Shown piece after piece: positions 1 to 10,059 of a stretch of DNA of 64,000 bases. The translations under genes were made by a program, and so were the position numbers. Under the pieces are notes generated by a model. It had not been told where the DNA came from and did not search any database. It saw nothing but the letters and a program-made list of their open reading frames with translations. The first letter of the stretch is position 1; the number at the start of each line of letters is the position of its first letter. The DNA lies in the NCBI GenBank assembly GCA_029851415.1, contig CM056744.1:121862838-121926837 (forward strand). The letters are read 5' to 3'. Origin of the DNA: Eretmocerus hayati. Taxonomy: Eukaryota; Arthropoda; Insecta; Hymenoptera; Aphelinidae.

Positions 1-165
1 TTTCAGGATCGAAAATTCGTAGGAAAAGAAAGACCCGATGTTGGAGACATTTTTCCTCGGATAATTGGGGGGCGGGGGAGACAGAGAAAGATTTCTTTTG
101 TGAGACATATGATTCGACTTTCAATTTTAATTTTCAGATAGAAAACGGAAAAAAAGTCGTCTTAC

Positions 166-218
166 GTCTCCGGCTCCCTTACAAGGTCTTGGACACTTCC
201 ACAATCAATGATACTACT
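166..218 (-). CDS. Exon of the minus-strand gene
   Basis: 53 nt from acceptor CATTTTAG to donor GTAAGA, entering in phase 0 and leaving in phase 2. It reads SSIIDCGSVQDLVREPE. The next exon should lie at or beyond the left edge; no clear boundary is visible in 1-165. Confidence 0.4.
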
Positions 219-3200
219 CTAAAATGGAAAATTTTCATGCAAACTGTAATTTACGTGGATTGTTACTCACATTGAACAAAGTATCCTCTGACACGTCAAA
301 ACGAATAATCTCATTTTCTCCCCCCTCTGAAGAGGATGAACTGCTGTCCTGTATGTAAAGACGTATAATGTATTACGAAAAATGGCCCAATCGGAACGAG
401 TTGTATCACTACGATCAACAGATTTTGTCATGAATAATATCAAAGCTAATTATCAACAGTTCACCTCATCTAGATCTATTCTTGAACACTCCATGACTTT
501 TTTGTATTTCAAATCTGAGATGGAAATTACACTTCTTGCACCAAAAGCCTGATTAATTCAAGATGATCATGACATTTATAGCAAAGCTGTTGCCCTCACA
601 CAAATATTTATGTCAGTAGTTAGTTGTACAACTCACAAATATTTACTGCATCGAATGGCATGATCAACTAGTTAATTACGTATTTAATAGCTTGCTACAT
701 GAGGTCTCTCAAATATTTCAAGACAGAATCATGGATGATAGAATATTCATTGTGCATAAGAGACTTTACCTCATTATGTTCACCATGTGGCAGATCTACA
801 CTATGAAACACTGAAGAGGAAGTTGAAACACTGGTGGTTGTATTTTTGTGTGAAGATGAGCTTTGTGAAGAAAGCCTTCCAACGTCTTGATTAACCTGGA
901 GAAACATTCACACCTCAGTCAATTGCAATGTTCAGGAACAAAAAGTACATTATTTTTAGTCAAACACCTACGTCAACTGTGGATGATCCAGACTCAGAAG
1001 ATGAAGCAGCAAGGGGATTCCTCCACAGAGTGGTTCGAGATTTTTCTCTTACTCCATGGAACAAGAACAATGCTCTCGCTTCATCCTCCTCCATCGTTCT
1101 GAAATACCAAATAAACCAATGTATAGAGAAATCCAGCTCTGAAGCCTAATGTGGCATAATAATTTGCACAAAAATAATAGAGATTGAGAGATTAGTTATA
1201 TAAAAGTCAACAGATATAACCAGAACTCTGGTATTGAGAGTTTCATTCAATACATACCAAGATCAGTCACTATGTTATTGACTTCCAGCTCCCAGTACAC
1301 GCTTGCACGCACTGAGGTGCTTGTCTTGGGATAATTTAGGAAACGTATAAAGATGTATCACTGGTGGATCGGAATGCGACAAAATGCCACAGATGGTACC
1401 TGAAACTACAAAGATAGAATCAGCATGGACAATAAGTTAATTCACATAATCTAAACACTAAGTATCAGTACATGCTATATGGGTATTATGTGAATCATAA
1501 AGTTGATGAATATAATGCGTAAAATTTCATTTTGAAAATTGAATTCATGAACACTAAAGATGAATTGGAGGGTCAAAGTTTTAACTTCTGAGAAAGGAGA
1601 TTGATATGAGTGAAATACAGGAATATTTGTCAACAGCAGCTCATAACGTTCATGTAACCTTAAAATTTTCTTACCTGCTTGAAGCTCATGGAGACGATCT
1701 TTCCATACTTCATTACTTGCACACGTAATCAGCAGAGAATCAGCTCATTCTAGAGGAATGGTAAGAATGGCCATTCGGTGTCTTATAAGGACAGGAAAGA
1801 AGAGTTGTAGTTTGTTGACACGTGATTTTTTTCATCTGACCTATTACTGACCTGCTATCTCATTCCACGAGATTATATGAAAGCGAACCTAATCACTGTG
1901 TTGCAGTACATCTCATCTGTGGTTATGTTAAGTACATGACGTCGAGAAAACCAGAATGAAAATCGGCAATTTCAGCACATGGCCCAATAAAGCACAATAC
2001 AACTGATTATTTTGAATGTATAAGCTATATGCTACAGATGAGGGGATCGCCGTACTGTTGTAAGGCTGCATTTTCACGCTAGCGAATTTCGCTGCGGCGA
2101 GCGATCTTCGTCATTGGTGTGAGAAAGAAAGTTGTATCAGTCGTTCTCTCTCACACCAATGTCGAAGATAGCTCGCCACAGCGAAATTCGCTAGCGTGAA
2201 AATGCAGCCTAACTGAGGTGCGGTCACGTGCGCCTGCGCCAGATTCTCCGTGCCTTTGGAAATCTCTATTATATTACGGTTAGGGTCAGGCCCGCCCCGG
2301 TCATAAGGTAAAGAGGTCCGGACCCTACCCGGTTGTAGCCCGGTTGGAAGCAGCAGCGCCCCTAGCGTCCGGTTTCTCGCTGTAGCCTCGATCATGAAAG
2401 CGAGCAGATTCTATCCCCACCCACCCCCAGTCCTTCTCCTTCCCCCCACATTCCTGATTCTCGCTTCCCGGCGGATCTCGTTTAGAGCCGCATGCACGTG
2501 TTCTTTGTTGCACGCCATTGTTATCCTCGAAATACTTGATGTGTGCAACAAGTGCTTATCCGATTGCCGAAGCTCGTTCCACGCTATAATGGGATTCAAT
2601 AATTGCAGTAAGTGCCAAGACCCAAGTTCCAAAGCTAGTCTGAAGAACTGAGTGACTAAAAAAGTGGAGTCCAAGTAAGGATTCATCGGGCTTTGAGTAA
2701 AATTCTCCGGCCGAGAGTTGCACGAATTGGAAGAGAGGTAACTGCCGCTCGCAAGCACGTAATTATCTCAATATCATTTGTCGGTTCTCTTTATGCCCTC
2801 ACTTTTTCACCCTTTTTTAAAGCTCCATGCAGTCATTCGCTCGACTTTTTACTTTTTCTTCAAAACGAAAATATCACGGGATCATTGACCTATTATTACT
2901 GATGTGGCCTATCCTAATCACTGCAAATGTGCATGGCCTCCCGACAGTTTGCGGAAGATGACTATATCTATTCCAGCTCATTTGTACCCATGCACGATTG
3001 CGTACCACAAATCTTTGATCACCTAAGAAGTTGTGGGGCCTAAGTTCTTATATAGTGACGAATAAGTGCCAATAACTATCTAGGTGGATTCTAAAAGGTC
3101 TAAAATTACAATCACGAACTATTACTTACTTCTCGACTGATACTTTCTTCAGCAGTGAGAAGACCGAGCTGAAACTCACCATCACCTATTCTGATTCGAT

Positions 3201-3658
3201 CATTGTTCTCGTTTAAATTGACATCACGATAAGGACGTACTAGTAGTCAACTTGTTTTTAGCAGCTTATGACTGATGTTTTATTAAACTCAGCACTCTGT
3301 TTTACATTAACACCAAGATCATGGCTGACTCTTCAATATTAATTGTTCAGTCTCCCCTTTGGTACCATTAATGAGAATGCATCATAATCTCACCACACCT
3401 CCCATCTGAGCTTTTACGAGCCCATTTTATGTAGAATGATCCTTTCTGGGGGGTTTTTTTTTCTTTGAAATCATCTGAGCTCTGATGATTAGCAGTGTTG
3501 TATGGTCTATACAAATCTGCCCACGTGTCTATGCCAGAAGTCGTACACATCTTGTGTAATTTGTCAATTGTGTGAATAGCTTCGAAGCAGTCCAATACCA
3601 TTTGAACAGAGGTAGAATCATAAACTTTGTCGGTTTCCTTTGAATCATAATATTGCAT
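166..3658 (-). CDS. Unidentified multi-exon gene, 3' part leaves the window
   Basis: I do not recognise this protein. On the minus strand, open segments bounded by acceptor and donor signals can be chained: 3394-3658 (ATG at 3658), 3130-3239, possibly 2988-3022, 1675-1743, 1275-1399, 972-1098, 770-895, 271-348 and 166-218. Phases agree across 3394/3239 (the split codon gives Val), 1675/1399 (split Gly codon), 972/895, 770/348 and 271/218. They do not close between 1399 and 1098, where an in-frame TAA (1275-1277) precedes the best donor at 1258, and exons between 2988 and 1743 are missing or unseen. The N-terminal part is mixed and globular-looking; the C-terminal part is Ser-rich and acidic. 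The gene is head-to-head with the plus-strand gene at 4079. It could be two neighbouring transcripts, the second starting at the ATG in 972-1098. Existence of coding exons is fairly likely; the full model is not. Confidence 0.5.
271..348 (-). CDS. Acidic Ser-rich exon of the minus-strand gene
   Basis: 78 nt, phase 0 at both ends, with acceptor TTACATACAG and a perfect GTGAGT donor. It encodes 26 residues: a serine run, then EGGENEIIRFDVSEDTLFN. The pattern suggests a disordered acidic linker followed by a short ordered segment. Confidence 0.5.
770..895 (-). CDS. Ser/Thr-rich exon of the minus-strand gene
   Basis: 126 nt, phase 0 at both ends, between acceptor TTTCTCCAG and donor GTAAAG. It encodes 42 residues beginning VNQDVGRLSSQSSSSHKNTT and ending HGEHNE. 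Composition is strongly Ser/Thr-biased, suggesting a disordered region. Confidence 0.5.
972..1098 (-). CDS. Exon of the minus-strand gene, or first exon of a second one
   Basis: 127 nt between a TTTCAG acceptor and a GTAGGT donor, leaving in phase 0. The frame contains an ATG four bases after the acceptor and reads MEEDEARALFLFHGVREKSR followed by a Ser-rich stretch. Because the upstream exon at 1275-1399 runs into a stop, this ATG could start a separate transcript. It joins 770-895 in frame. Confidence 0.45.
1275..1399 (-). CDS. Exon of the minus-strand gene with an in-frame stop
   Basis: An acceptor TTTCAG precedes 1399 and the frame continues from the exon at 1675-1743 as GTICGILSHSDPPVIHLYTF and on to a TAA at 1275-1277. 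A strong-looking donor (GTATGT) lies beyond the stop at 1257, and its phase would suit the next exon at 1098. Either the protein ends here, a weaker upstream donor is used, or the gene carries a disabling change in this copy. Confidence 0.4.
1675..1743 (-). CDS. Internal exon of the minus-strand gene
   Basis: 69 nt with a good GTAAGA donor at its lower end. The acceptor must be the AG just right of 1743, because the AG at 1750 leaves all three frames closed. The open frame reads DSLLITCASNEVWKDRLHEL. The hydrophobic strand followed by a Trp-containing helix recalls the end of a PH-type fold, but that is only an impression. It leaves in phase 1 and joins the exon at 1399 through a Gly codon. 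Confidence 0.4.
2062..2211. repeat. Long imperfect palindrome (MITE-like)
   Basis: Left arm from 2062 starts AAGGCTGCATTTTCACGC; the right arm ending at 2211 is its near-complement, and pairing extends inward through TTCGTCATTGGTGTGAGA to a short loop around 2127-2140. Nearly the whole 150 bp folds on itself, as in a miniature inverted-repeat element. No transposase is present. Target duplication is unclear. Confidence 0.7.
3130..3239 (-). CDS. Internal exon of the minus-strand gene
   Basis: 110 nt flanked by an AG acceptor (poor pyrimidine tract) and a perfect GTAAGT donor. It enters with two bases that complete a Val codon from the previous exon and leaves in phase 0. It encodes 36 further residues, including DVNLNENNDRIRIGDGEFQL and LLTAEESISRE. 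The strong donor and the phase match are the evidence. A further candidate mini-exon at 2988-3022 (VIKDLWYAIVH) would follow in frame but is weak. Confidence 0.45.
3394..3658 (-). CDS. Putative first coding exon of the minus-strand gene
   Basis: Open from ATG at 3658 to a GTGAGA donor at 3394, 265 nt, leaving phase 1. The frame reads MQYYDSKETDKVYD and includes VQMVLDCFEAIHTIDKL and YIKWARKSSDGRC. If unspliced, the frame would end at a stop just past 3368, so a single-exon ORF is the alternative. Its phase matches the exon at 3130-3239 exactly, which favours splicing. No domain is recognised. Confidence 0.45.
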
Positions 3659-4078
3659 CTACTTTTTCATGTGAATCAATATGATAAGGGATCATGATGT
3701 GAGTAAATGTCTTTGTATCTTTAGGTTGTATGCCTTGGAAATTCTGTTTACATCTAGAATGAAATAACGAGTTATCAAGGTACAGGTGACTATTTTCCAT
3801 GAATTTGCTGCTCAATTATAACATTCATGTTTTAGTAAGTTCGTTGTTGTGTGATCAGAATTATTTTGCTCGTTGTATTTCTAGCTTTCACACTGAACCG
3901 TAGCATACTTTTTCATCATTCTTTTCCTCAACACTCGAGTGTACATGTCACTTATGGCATCAAAAAATCCCAAAATACTTCTTCTGTGTTAGATTACCCA
4001 TCTTTTTCATGACAAGCTGAAATTTTTGGATTTGACACAGGTTCAGGAGAGTCGAATCATAACATAACAACCCACAGA
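3659..4078. promoter_or_regulatory. Putative divergent promoter region
   Basis: This AT-rich stretch separates the ATG of the minus-strand gene (3658) from the ATG of the plus-strand BEN-like gene (4079). With coding starts only 420 bp apart and facing away, a shared bidirectional promoter is the simple reading. A TTTGACACAG acceptor-like site at 4031-4040 suggests the 5' leader of the plus gene may be spliced, so the true start could lie further left. No TATA box or initiator is convincing. Confidence 0.35.
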
Positions 4079-4277
4079 ATGAGTTCACTCATGGAGGGAA
4101 CGAAATATGCTATTGCTAGATCATATCGTCAACAAGGGTCTCACATCAAAGCATTTATTGTTGAGACCAAAAATATTTGGAAATTCGACCCCAAAAATCC
4201 CTTACAAGATTACTTCTTAATGCAGAAACAAGGGAATGCAATTGTAATGGTGGCTATACAAGTACTCAAGGTTCATG
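4079..4277 (+). CDS. BEN-like gene, exon 1 (start)
   Basis: Starts at ATG 4079 (MSSLMEGTKYAIARSYR) and ends in phase 1 at a GTAAGT donor. It encodes a compact 66-residue block including HIKAFIVETKNIWKFDPKN and VMVAIQVLKVHG. The alternating hydrophobic pattern suggests a small beta-rich domain. Confidence 0.7.
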
Positions 4278-7200
4278 GTAAGTTTTATTGCCTGCTTTTA
4301 TGAGAGTGATTTCATGATGTTATCACTCATTAGTGAAAGTATGATATTGATAGCTGCGAGAAAATATAACTCGTCATTGTTTTAGTCAGCATCGCATAAG
4401 TACCCATTCGCAGGTTCTGCTTACACTTATGTTCATATAACTAGTGACTCATGAGTCATGAACCGTGCTTGCAATTGATGATTTTATTTTGGATATTTCA
4501 CTGAATAAATTGTAGATCAATTCTTTATCTTTGTCTCTGATAGGTGATAGAAATGTGCTCGAAAAAGAAGCAGCAGATGTTGTAAATGACGTTGATAAGC
4601 CGTCTAGAAAGAAATTTTTGAGGCGTAGCTATGACCAAGTGCAGGACAAAATTATTGAACGAGATGGTAATCCAAGTTCAGAGAGTACAACTCCTCAAAA
4701 ACGAACCGATGAGAACCGTCAAAAGAAGAAAAAGGTATACTTGAATTCACATCACAACATTGCTTTTCTATAGTAAGCCATTACAGTAGTTCTGTTGATA
4801 GGTTCATTTTTTCAGCTTTCAAATGCACTCAACGTCGCGTATCTCTAGTTCCGTTTCGGGGCTAGAGCAGTTTTAGTGTGATTAGTCAGAACTTTTTTCT
4901 CTGATTTCAAAATTTCTATTAATTTGCTCACCAGCTACGCAAATAACAATGTTCGGGTTCTAGCGACCGTTTTTCCTTCGTAGTTTGAGGTTTAGGGCGC
5001 TCCGCACTCGTTACATAATACACTATAACTGAAAATTATCAAGAATTGATTCAAAGCTGATAATTCGGACGTGTGCAGTACGTTGCGCATAAAGCTTGTC
5101 AAAGCACATGAAGAGTATTCCTATAATACTGTTCATGGATTCGCGGGAACAATCATCTTGAGGCGATCCGTTCATGGGTGTCGATGAATAGCTGTTTACT
5201 TATTTTGAGTAATGTATAGTTACAAAATGATGGCATTCCTTTGATTCGTACTCATAGCAAGCTATTTTTGTAGTTGATTGAAATCATTCAATAAACATCC
5301 GTATATATTTGAAAATTTGAAGATGACAATTCATTTAATAATGGTTTTTCGACGTCGAGAAAACGTTAGAATAAAATTGGGAGTGGGTGGTTTATACGAA
5401 TAAGGAAGCATCGAAAACCCTATTTGTTTCAGGCGAAAAGCAACAAAAAGGAAGCAGACCCATCACTTGAAGAGATCTTTTCATTTGGCGGCAGTATGAC
5501 CAATTCTGATGATCCCCACACAGTCAATGTTGCCAAAGAGCATCAGAAACGGAAAGAACATATGGAGCAGAGCTCTAACTTGATGCTTGTCCCTGATCTC
5601 ACCTCTGACAAGTCTGCGAGGAATTTCGAAAAGAATCAGGTATGATATGTGGAACAAATGCATTGCTGGCTATGCTTATGAATACCTTTTTCCCTTTTGA
5701 AAATAATTCTGTATAACTCAATGGGATTCCACGATATCCCACTGGACTTCGTGGTGCCTGGCCCTGGGAAATTGTTTTTTATCCTCATACTTGCGGAATT
5801 TGGCATGTAAGACTGGGAAATTTTTTTCTAATTCTCATAATTGCGGAATTTGGCAAGGAACACATGCAGTACACAAATTTTAGCTATTATTCTCCCTGAA
5901 ATGGTCGAAATTTGTATGCTATCCGTCTCCGACGCCAAATTACGCAAATATCAACATTAAAAATCTTCCCAGGGCTACGCGCCACGAAGTTTCATGGGAC
6001 CTACCCCCATGGAATAGGGGTCCCACGAATTTATTTTCAGCAGGGCTGCTGGGCCAAAATTGGCTGTTATCACAAAATAACTTGCAAACAAACTTAGGCA
6101 CTTCAATTGAACTGCAAAAACCGCTGTTGTTAATGGGGGAGGTATAAATATTAAATCATCCGACTAAGCGCGTTAGCCCTTCTCGAGCACTATGAGTACT
6201 ACGACAGTTTGTCTGTCGAGAAGGAAAGAGCGAGAATGTACCTCAGAATGGATGGATACGTTCACGTAATGTCTCAACTTTGTCTCATATCTTCCCCAGC
6301 AAGAGAAACGACGAGTACCCGTTGCGTCCACTGGCATTGACTGCGCGGAAAACTATGAGGAGAGTCCAGAAATGTCTGAAATTCTTTCGCAAGAAATTGC
6401 GAACGAAGAAAGTGATGGATCTAATTCGAAAGAGTCCCAAAACCTCTATATTGCAGACCAGAGAGATATCGTCCCGCATGCCTCGACAGACGATGAGCAG
6501 GAAAAGAATAAGACGCAGGTACAGATTGACAGACTCTGTTATCTTGCATTGTGTATTATCTCTGTGATATCTTCCATTGTTTCTGTACTATGAATAGCAT
6601 GGTTCTTCGATGGTTATATAATAGGTTCACCCAGATGTACTGGTTGACCAAAACTGAGCTAATCATGTACAAAGCCATGTCGCAGCTGCTTGGGATATTT
6701 TACAGGATTGGCCAAAAGTTAATTTCAAATTATATGATTATCCAATGATTCGCGCTATAAAGTTCGTGACGCCTTAGGTTATGCCTTAATTGAAATTGAA
6801 ATCTATTCAAGTCATACTATATCTTGAGTAAGGCAGTGATCTTTCGAGAAAATGTGACCATTTCCAATCCTCCACATATTGATCAATATAGACTTCAATG
6901 AATGAAAACAATCTTGACAGGGCAAACAACTGCGAGATAGGTTGCAAGGGCTCAACGGTCTGGAAGAGCCACCGTTGAGAAATAACAACAATGATCATCT
7001 CAGATTGATACATTTGGAAAAGAAAGTGCGAACTCTTGAACATGATAATGGTCAATTGCAACTAGAGAACAGTTCTCTGCTCCGACAAATTCAACGGCTT
7101 CGAGTTTATAGTGATCGGCTCGAGACTGAGTTATCTGAACTACGGAATCAACACCAAGAAACTGTACAAGGTAGAGATACTTTCATTTGTTTGCATTGGG

Positions 7201-10059
7201 TTTTGAAGTTCCGAATCCTGAACGATTGCTAGTAGAGTTCGAATGAACTGTTGGTTATCTTGGTGGCACTTTTTCCCGAAATCAATCACGTGAATCGTTC
7301 AATAACACAGAGGAGACAATGAAGGCTCAAGAAGAATTATTATCGAAGATAACGTTTCGATTGAATTCGTGCAAATTGATGGCATTAATATAGGTTGAGA
7401 TCGTGAATGGCTTGTTCATTCAGATGATCATTTGCGCTTCTTGCTGATGAATTTACTCTTTCGTCATCTCTCGATTACAGTTTCTCACGCCCAAATGACA
7501 GCTGCAAGCACTAGCTCCGATTCCGGATGTGTTGTTCTGAGTGGAGATGATCTTGATCGCAAAGAATTTGTACTAGGTAACGAACCTTTTACTAAAGCTC
7601 AAATTGATAGATGGACAAAATTAGAAAAAAGGCCTCGCTATACGAAATTCGATGTGAAACATCCAGTCACAGGTGAAACAGTAAGTTGGTGGATTTTATG
7701 TGCATGAACTTCTTCGACCGATTTCGTCTCAGTGGTCTTTAGTTGATTTGGAAATTAACTCATTTTCTAGTAGAGTTACTCATTGTCTTCATCGAAACTG
7801 TATGTCTTACAGATAAGAATGTTTCATGTTGCATTAAACATCAACATTCCCTATGAAATATGGAAACAAATTAAGGACTGTGATCCAAAAACGTTTCTGC
7901 GAAATCTGACTCCTGGAATGTGGATAATCGCAAAATTTGCAAACAGATGCATGTTACTGGTCAAAACAACAGTAAATCCAAATCCAAACTCGCCAAGGAA
8001 ATTCTTCACGCCTAGAAAACGGTGCGCTGCCGAAAGTGAGTAGTGTGGTGAAGTGATCAATTTTTGAAAGGTTATGCATTCAGTGGGGGTCGAAAATAAT
8101 GACGAATATTCTATTTTCAGTTGCTTTCAAAGACCAGATAGATAAGAAAATTCCAATTAACAAAAAGAAACCTGAAGACTCAATGCTAGAAAGAGCTAAG
8201 ATGGAATCTCAATTTAGTGTAATTATGGGCGATAAAGTCAGTCAAGCCCAGAAAGATTTGCGAAAGTTGAAAGGTATTTCTCAAGTATTTTATACCAAGC
8301 GATCAAGATTTCGAAGAGTATGCAATGATATCTCTAAGACTTGTTTCAAATCGCGGACTCATCCGATTCAAGGATATCATCGCATGCTAGATTTTGTAAT
8401 TCCCTCTTGCTTTCGCTATGCTTACGTGTATGTACTTCCATACTGCATCGAATAGTGCTGCGTTGAAAAATGATATTTCAACGTGCGATACCGTGATAGT
8501 CGCCTTCAGATAGCTTGATTAAGGATTATTCTGTCCATTGGTCGCAGGTAAATGTATGCTGTCGTTTTTTGCAGGTAAATTCGACGACTTCATCATGAAA
8601 GAGATACCAGTCGATGCAGAAAACCCTGCAAAATCGAAAGAAAAGCAAGCCAAGATAAGGGATAAATTCAATAGTATTTTGGAAGATCCACTAATAGGCC
8701 AACGTCAGATATCTTTGATTAAAAAAAAAGGTATTACTGTACTCTGTTCTACTTGATCTAGTGAGACTGTAATGTGCCGAGTCATTTTTCAATGTTTTCA
8801 ACATCTTGAGCCTGGTGCTGTGACCTCTCTTGTGTGTCTGCAGATATTACTGTAACGAAAGTATGCAGCAATCTGTTCTAATGATGCATTATGTATTTGT
8901 TGCAGGGTTCAAAAAATTCTTTTCAATTGATCTAACTTCTGAAGAATCTCCATCTGATCATTTGACACCACAGTCAAATGCATCAAACGCACCCAGACCA
9001 CATCAGTCAACGCCTCCATCTCGGCCCTCTTCGCGTCGTTCAATACCTCATCTGGATTTGAATGACCATGATGGAACACCTCGATCGTTAGAGAACGCCG
9101 AGTGTAATGATAATAGGCCAAATTTAGCGACTCCCTCGCGTTCAGGATGTACAAGTGCCACGGGGGCCGTGCAACGCAGCGTGTTTGTTCCTAGACAACC
9201 CATTCGGTGTCATCTAGAGTCTTTGTCTTCTAAAGAAAGTGGTACTGGGGCTCTGGATTTGAAGCATACAAGTCTAGCTCGTTCGAAATCGCAACAGGGA
9301 GGTCGATCCAAAGCGCGATCAAAGTCACCGTCAGTATCCGAATCTCCCTCGAAATTTTCGCGGCAATCATCAGTACCTCCTAAAGACCACTCGATTCCTC
9401 GGTCACCGTCAAATCCTTCACCCTCATTCTTACCGCGTACACAATCGCGATCCAAATCACGTGAGGGAAGAAACTCTTTACCATCACCGCGAGGGAAATC
9501 TCGATTTAAATCACGCTCAAATTCCAGGTTCGTTTCAAAGTCTCCCCCCCTGACTCCGCAACATGTAATAGATCAGTCCCAAGGTCGATCAAAATTACGG
9601 TCAGTAACCAAATCACCACCATCATCGCAAATCAAGAAACCACGATCAAAGTTTAGGTTGTCATCGCAGTCTCCGATTCAGGCGCATAGAGGGAATCGAT
9701 CCCAATCGCGATCTAAATCACGGTCACCGACCCGATCACCACCTCAACCATTATCCCCTGCAGAGAATAGATCAAATTATTGTCCAACGTCGCGATCCCG
9801 ATCTCGGTCACCACTGCATCGTTCATCTCAGCCGATGAATCCGTCTAACAATTTACGATCAACCCCGGGATATAAAACCGCAAGTTACGCAGGACAATCG
9901 ATATTGGTTCCGGAGAAGCCGTCGCCTTTATTACTTTCGATGAATCGATTGAAAAATCTCCGTATGAAAGACCACAGGGCTCAAGTGGACGATGTCTCTG
10001 ATACGTCGGATAATGATACTTATTATTCCGAGAAAAGTGACAGTGAAGCGGGCTTATGA
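4079..10059 (+). CDS. BEN-like domain protein with coiled coil and Ser/Arg-rich tail
   Basis: Ten exons close in frame to 983 codons plus stop: 4079-4277, 4544-4734, 5433-5639, 6300-6518, 6921-7170, 7481-7680, 7813-8035, 8121-8273, 8575-8730 and 8906-10059. All introns are GT-AG. Layout by residue: 1-66 N-terminal segment (a short folded domain before BEN is common in insect BEN proteins); 67-272 charged linkers; about 298-353 coiled coil; about 424-510 BEN-like segment; about 690-950 Ser/Arg/Pro-rich tail. BEN domains bind DNA or chromatin proteins and often act in repression; an RS-like tail is more typical of splicing or speckle proteins. A nuclear chromatin or RNA-linked role is inferred. 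The ATG is chosen because it begins the open exon. A poly(A) signal lies at 10173. Confidence 0.75.
4544..5639 (+). CDS. BEN-like gene, exons 2 and 3
   Basis: Exon 2 (4544-4734) follows acceptor CTGATAG, completes a Gly codon, and encodes a lysine-rich linker ending DENRQKKKK. Exon 3 (5433-5639) follows TTTGTTTCAG and is phase 0 at both ends (AKSNKKEADPSLEEIFSF onward). Both are charged and probably disordered; the basic runs could serve as nuclear localisation signals. Confidence 0.7.
5722..6026. repeat. Imperfect inverted repeat inside an intron
   Basis: The left arm carries GACTTCGTGGTGCC and GGCCCTGGGAAAT; the right arm carries the complements in reverse order (CTTCCCAGGGC, GCGCCACGAAGT). 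A sub-repeat ending TTGCGGAATTTGGCA occurs twice in the left half (about 5789-5804 and 5843-5856). It looks like a degenerate foldback or MITE element in the intron before 6300. Confidence 0.5.
6300..6518 (+). CDS. BEN-like gene, exon 4
   Basis: 219 nt, phase 0 at both ends, following TCTTCCCCAG. It encodes an acidic segment (NYEESPEMSEILSQEIANEE and more), probably a disordered linker before the coiled coil. Confidence 0.7.
6921..7170 (+). CDS. BEN-like gene, exon 5: coiled coil
   Basis: 250 nt ending in phase 1 at GTAGAG. After a short Asn-rich stretch it encodes a clear heptad pattern, LIHLEKKVRTLEHDNGQLQL followed by ENSSLLRQIQRLRVYSDRL and ETELSELRNQ. This predicts a coiled coil of about 55 residues, likely for self-association or partner binding. 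Confidence 0.75.
7481..7680 (+). CDS. BEN-like gene, exon 6
   Basis: Follows TCGATTACAG, completes a Val codon and ends in phase 0 at a perfect GTAAGT. It encodes a Ser-rich stretch and then a segment with NEPFTKAQIDRWTKLEKRP and KFDVKHPVTGET leading into the BEN-like exon. Confidence 0.7.
7813..8273 (+). CDS. BEN-like gene, exons 7 and 8: BEN-like domain
   Basis: Exon 7 (7813-8035) reads FHVALNINIPYEIWKQI, then FLRNLTPGMWIIAKFANRCM and a basic SPRKFFTPRKR. The order of a strand, a Trp helix, a paired helix, Asn-Arg-Cys and a basic PRK-TP-K run recalls the BEN fold of insect BEN proteins. Exon 8 (8121-8273) completes an Ile codon and continues with the helical FKDQIDKK and a lysine-rich segment. 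Family assignment is from recognition, not a profile search; a diverged BEN is my best reading. Confidence 0.55.
8548..8730 (+). CDS. BEN-like gene, exon 9 with tandem alternative acceptors
   Basis: Main form 8575-8730 follows TTTTTTGCAG. A second acceptor 27 nt upstream (GGTCGCAG, exon from 8548) stays in the same frame and would add GKCMLSFFA. Both acceptors are followed by GTAAAT. The exon encodes a charged helical segment, KFDDFIMKEIPVDAENP onward, and ends in phase 1 after an A-rich run at 8720-8730. Confidence 0.6.
8906..10059 (+). CDS. BEN-like gene, terminal exon: Ser/Arg-rich tail
   Basis: Follows TTTGTTGCAG, completes a Gly codon and is open to TGA at 10057-10059. It encodes FKKFFSIDLTSEESPSDHL, then about 350 residues rich in Ser, Arg, Pro and Lys with many SRS, SKS and RSPS units, and an acidic end (DDVSDTSDNDTYYSEKSDSE). 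RS-like repeats are usually phosphorylated and mediate protein or RNA contacts in nuclear speckles. The coding stretch is repetitive at the DNA level (many TCG-A-TC units), suggesting growth by slippage. Confidence 0.75.
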
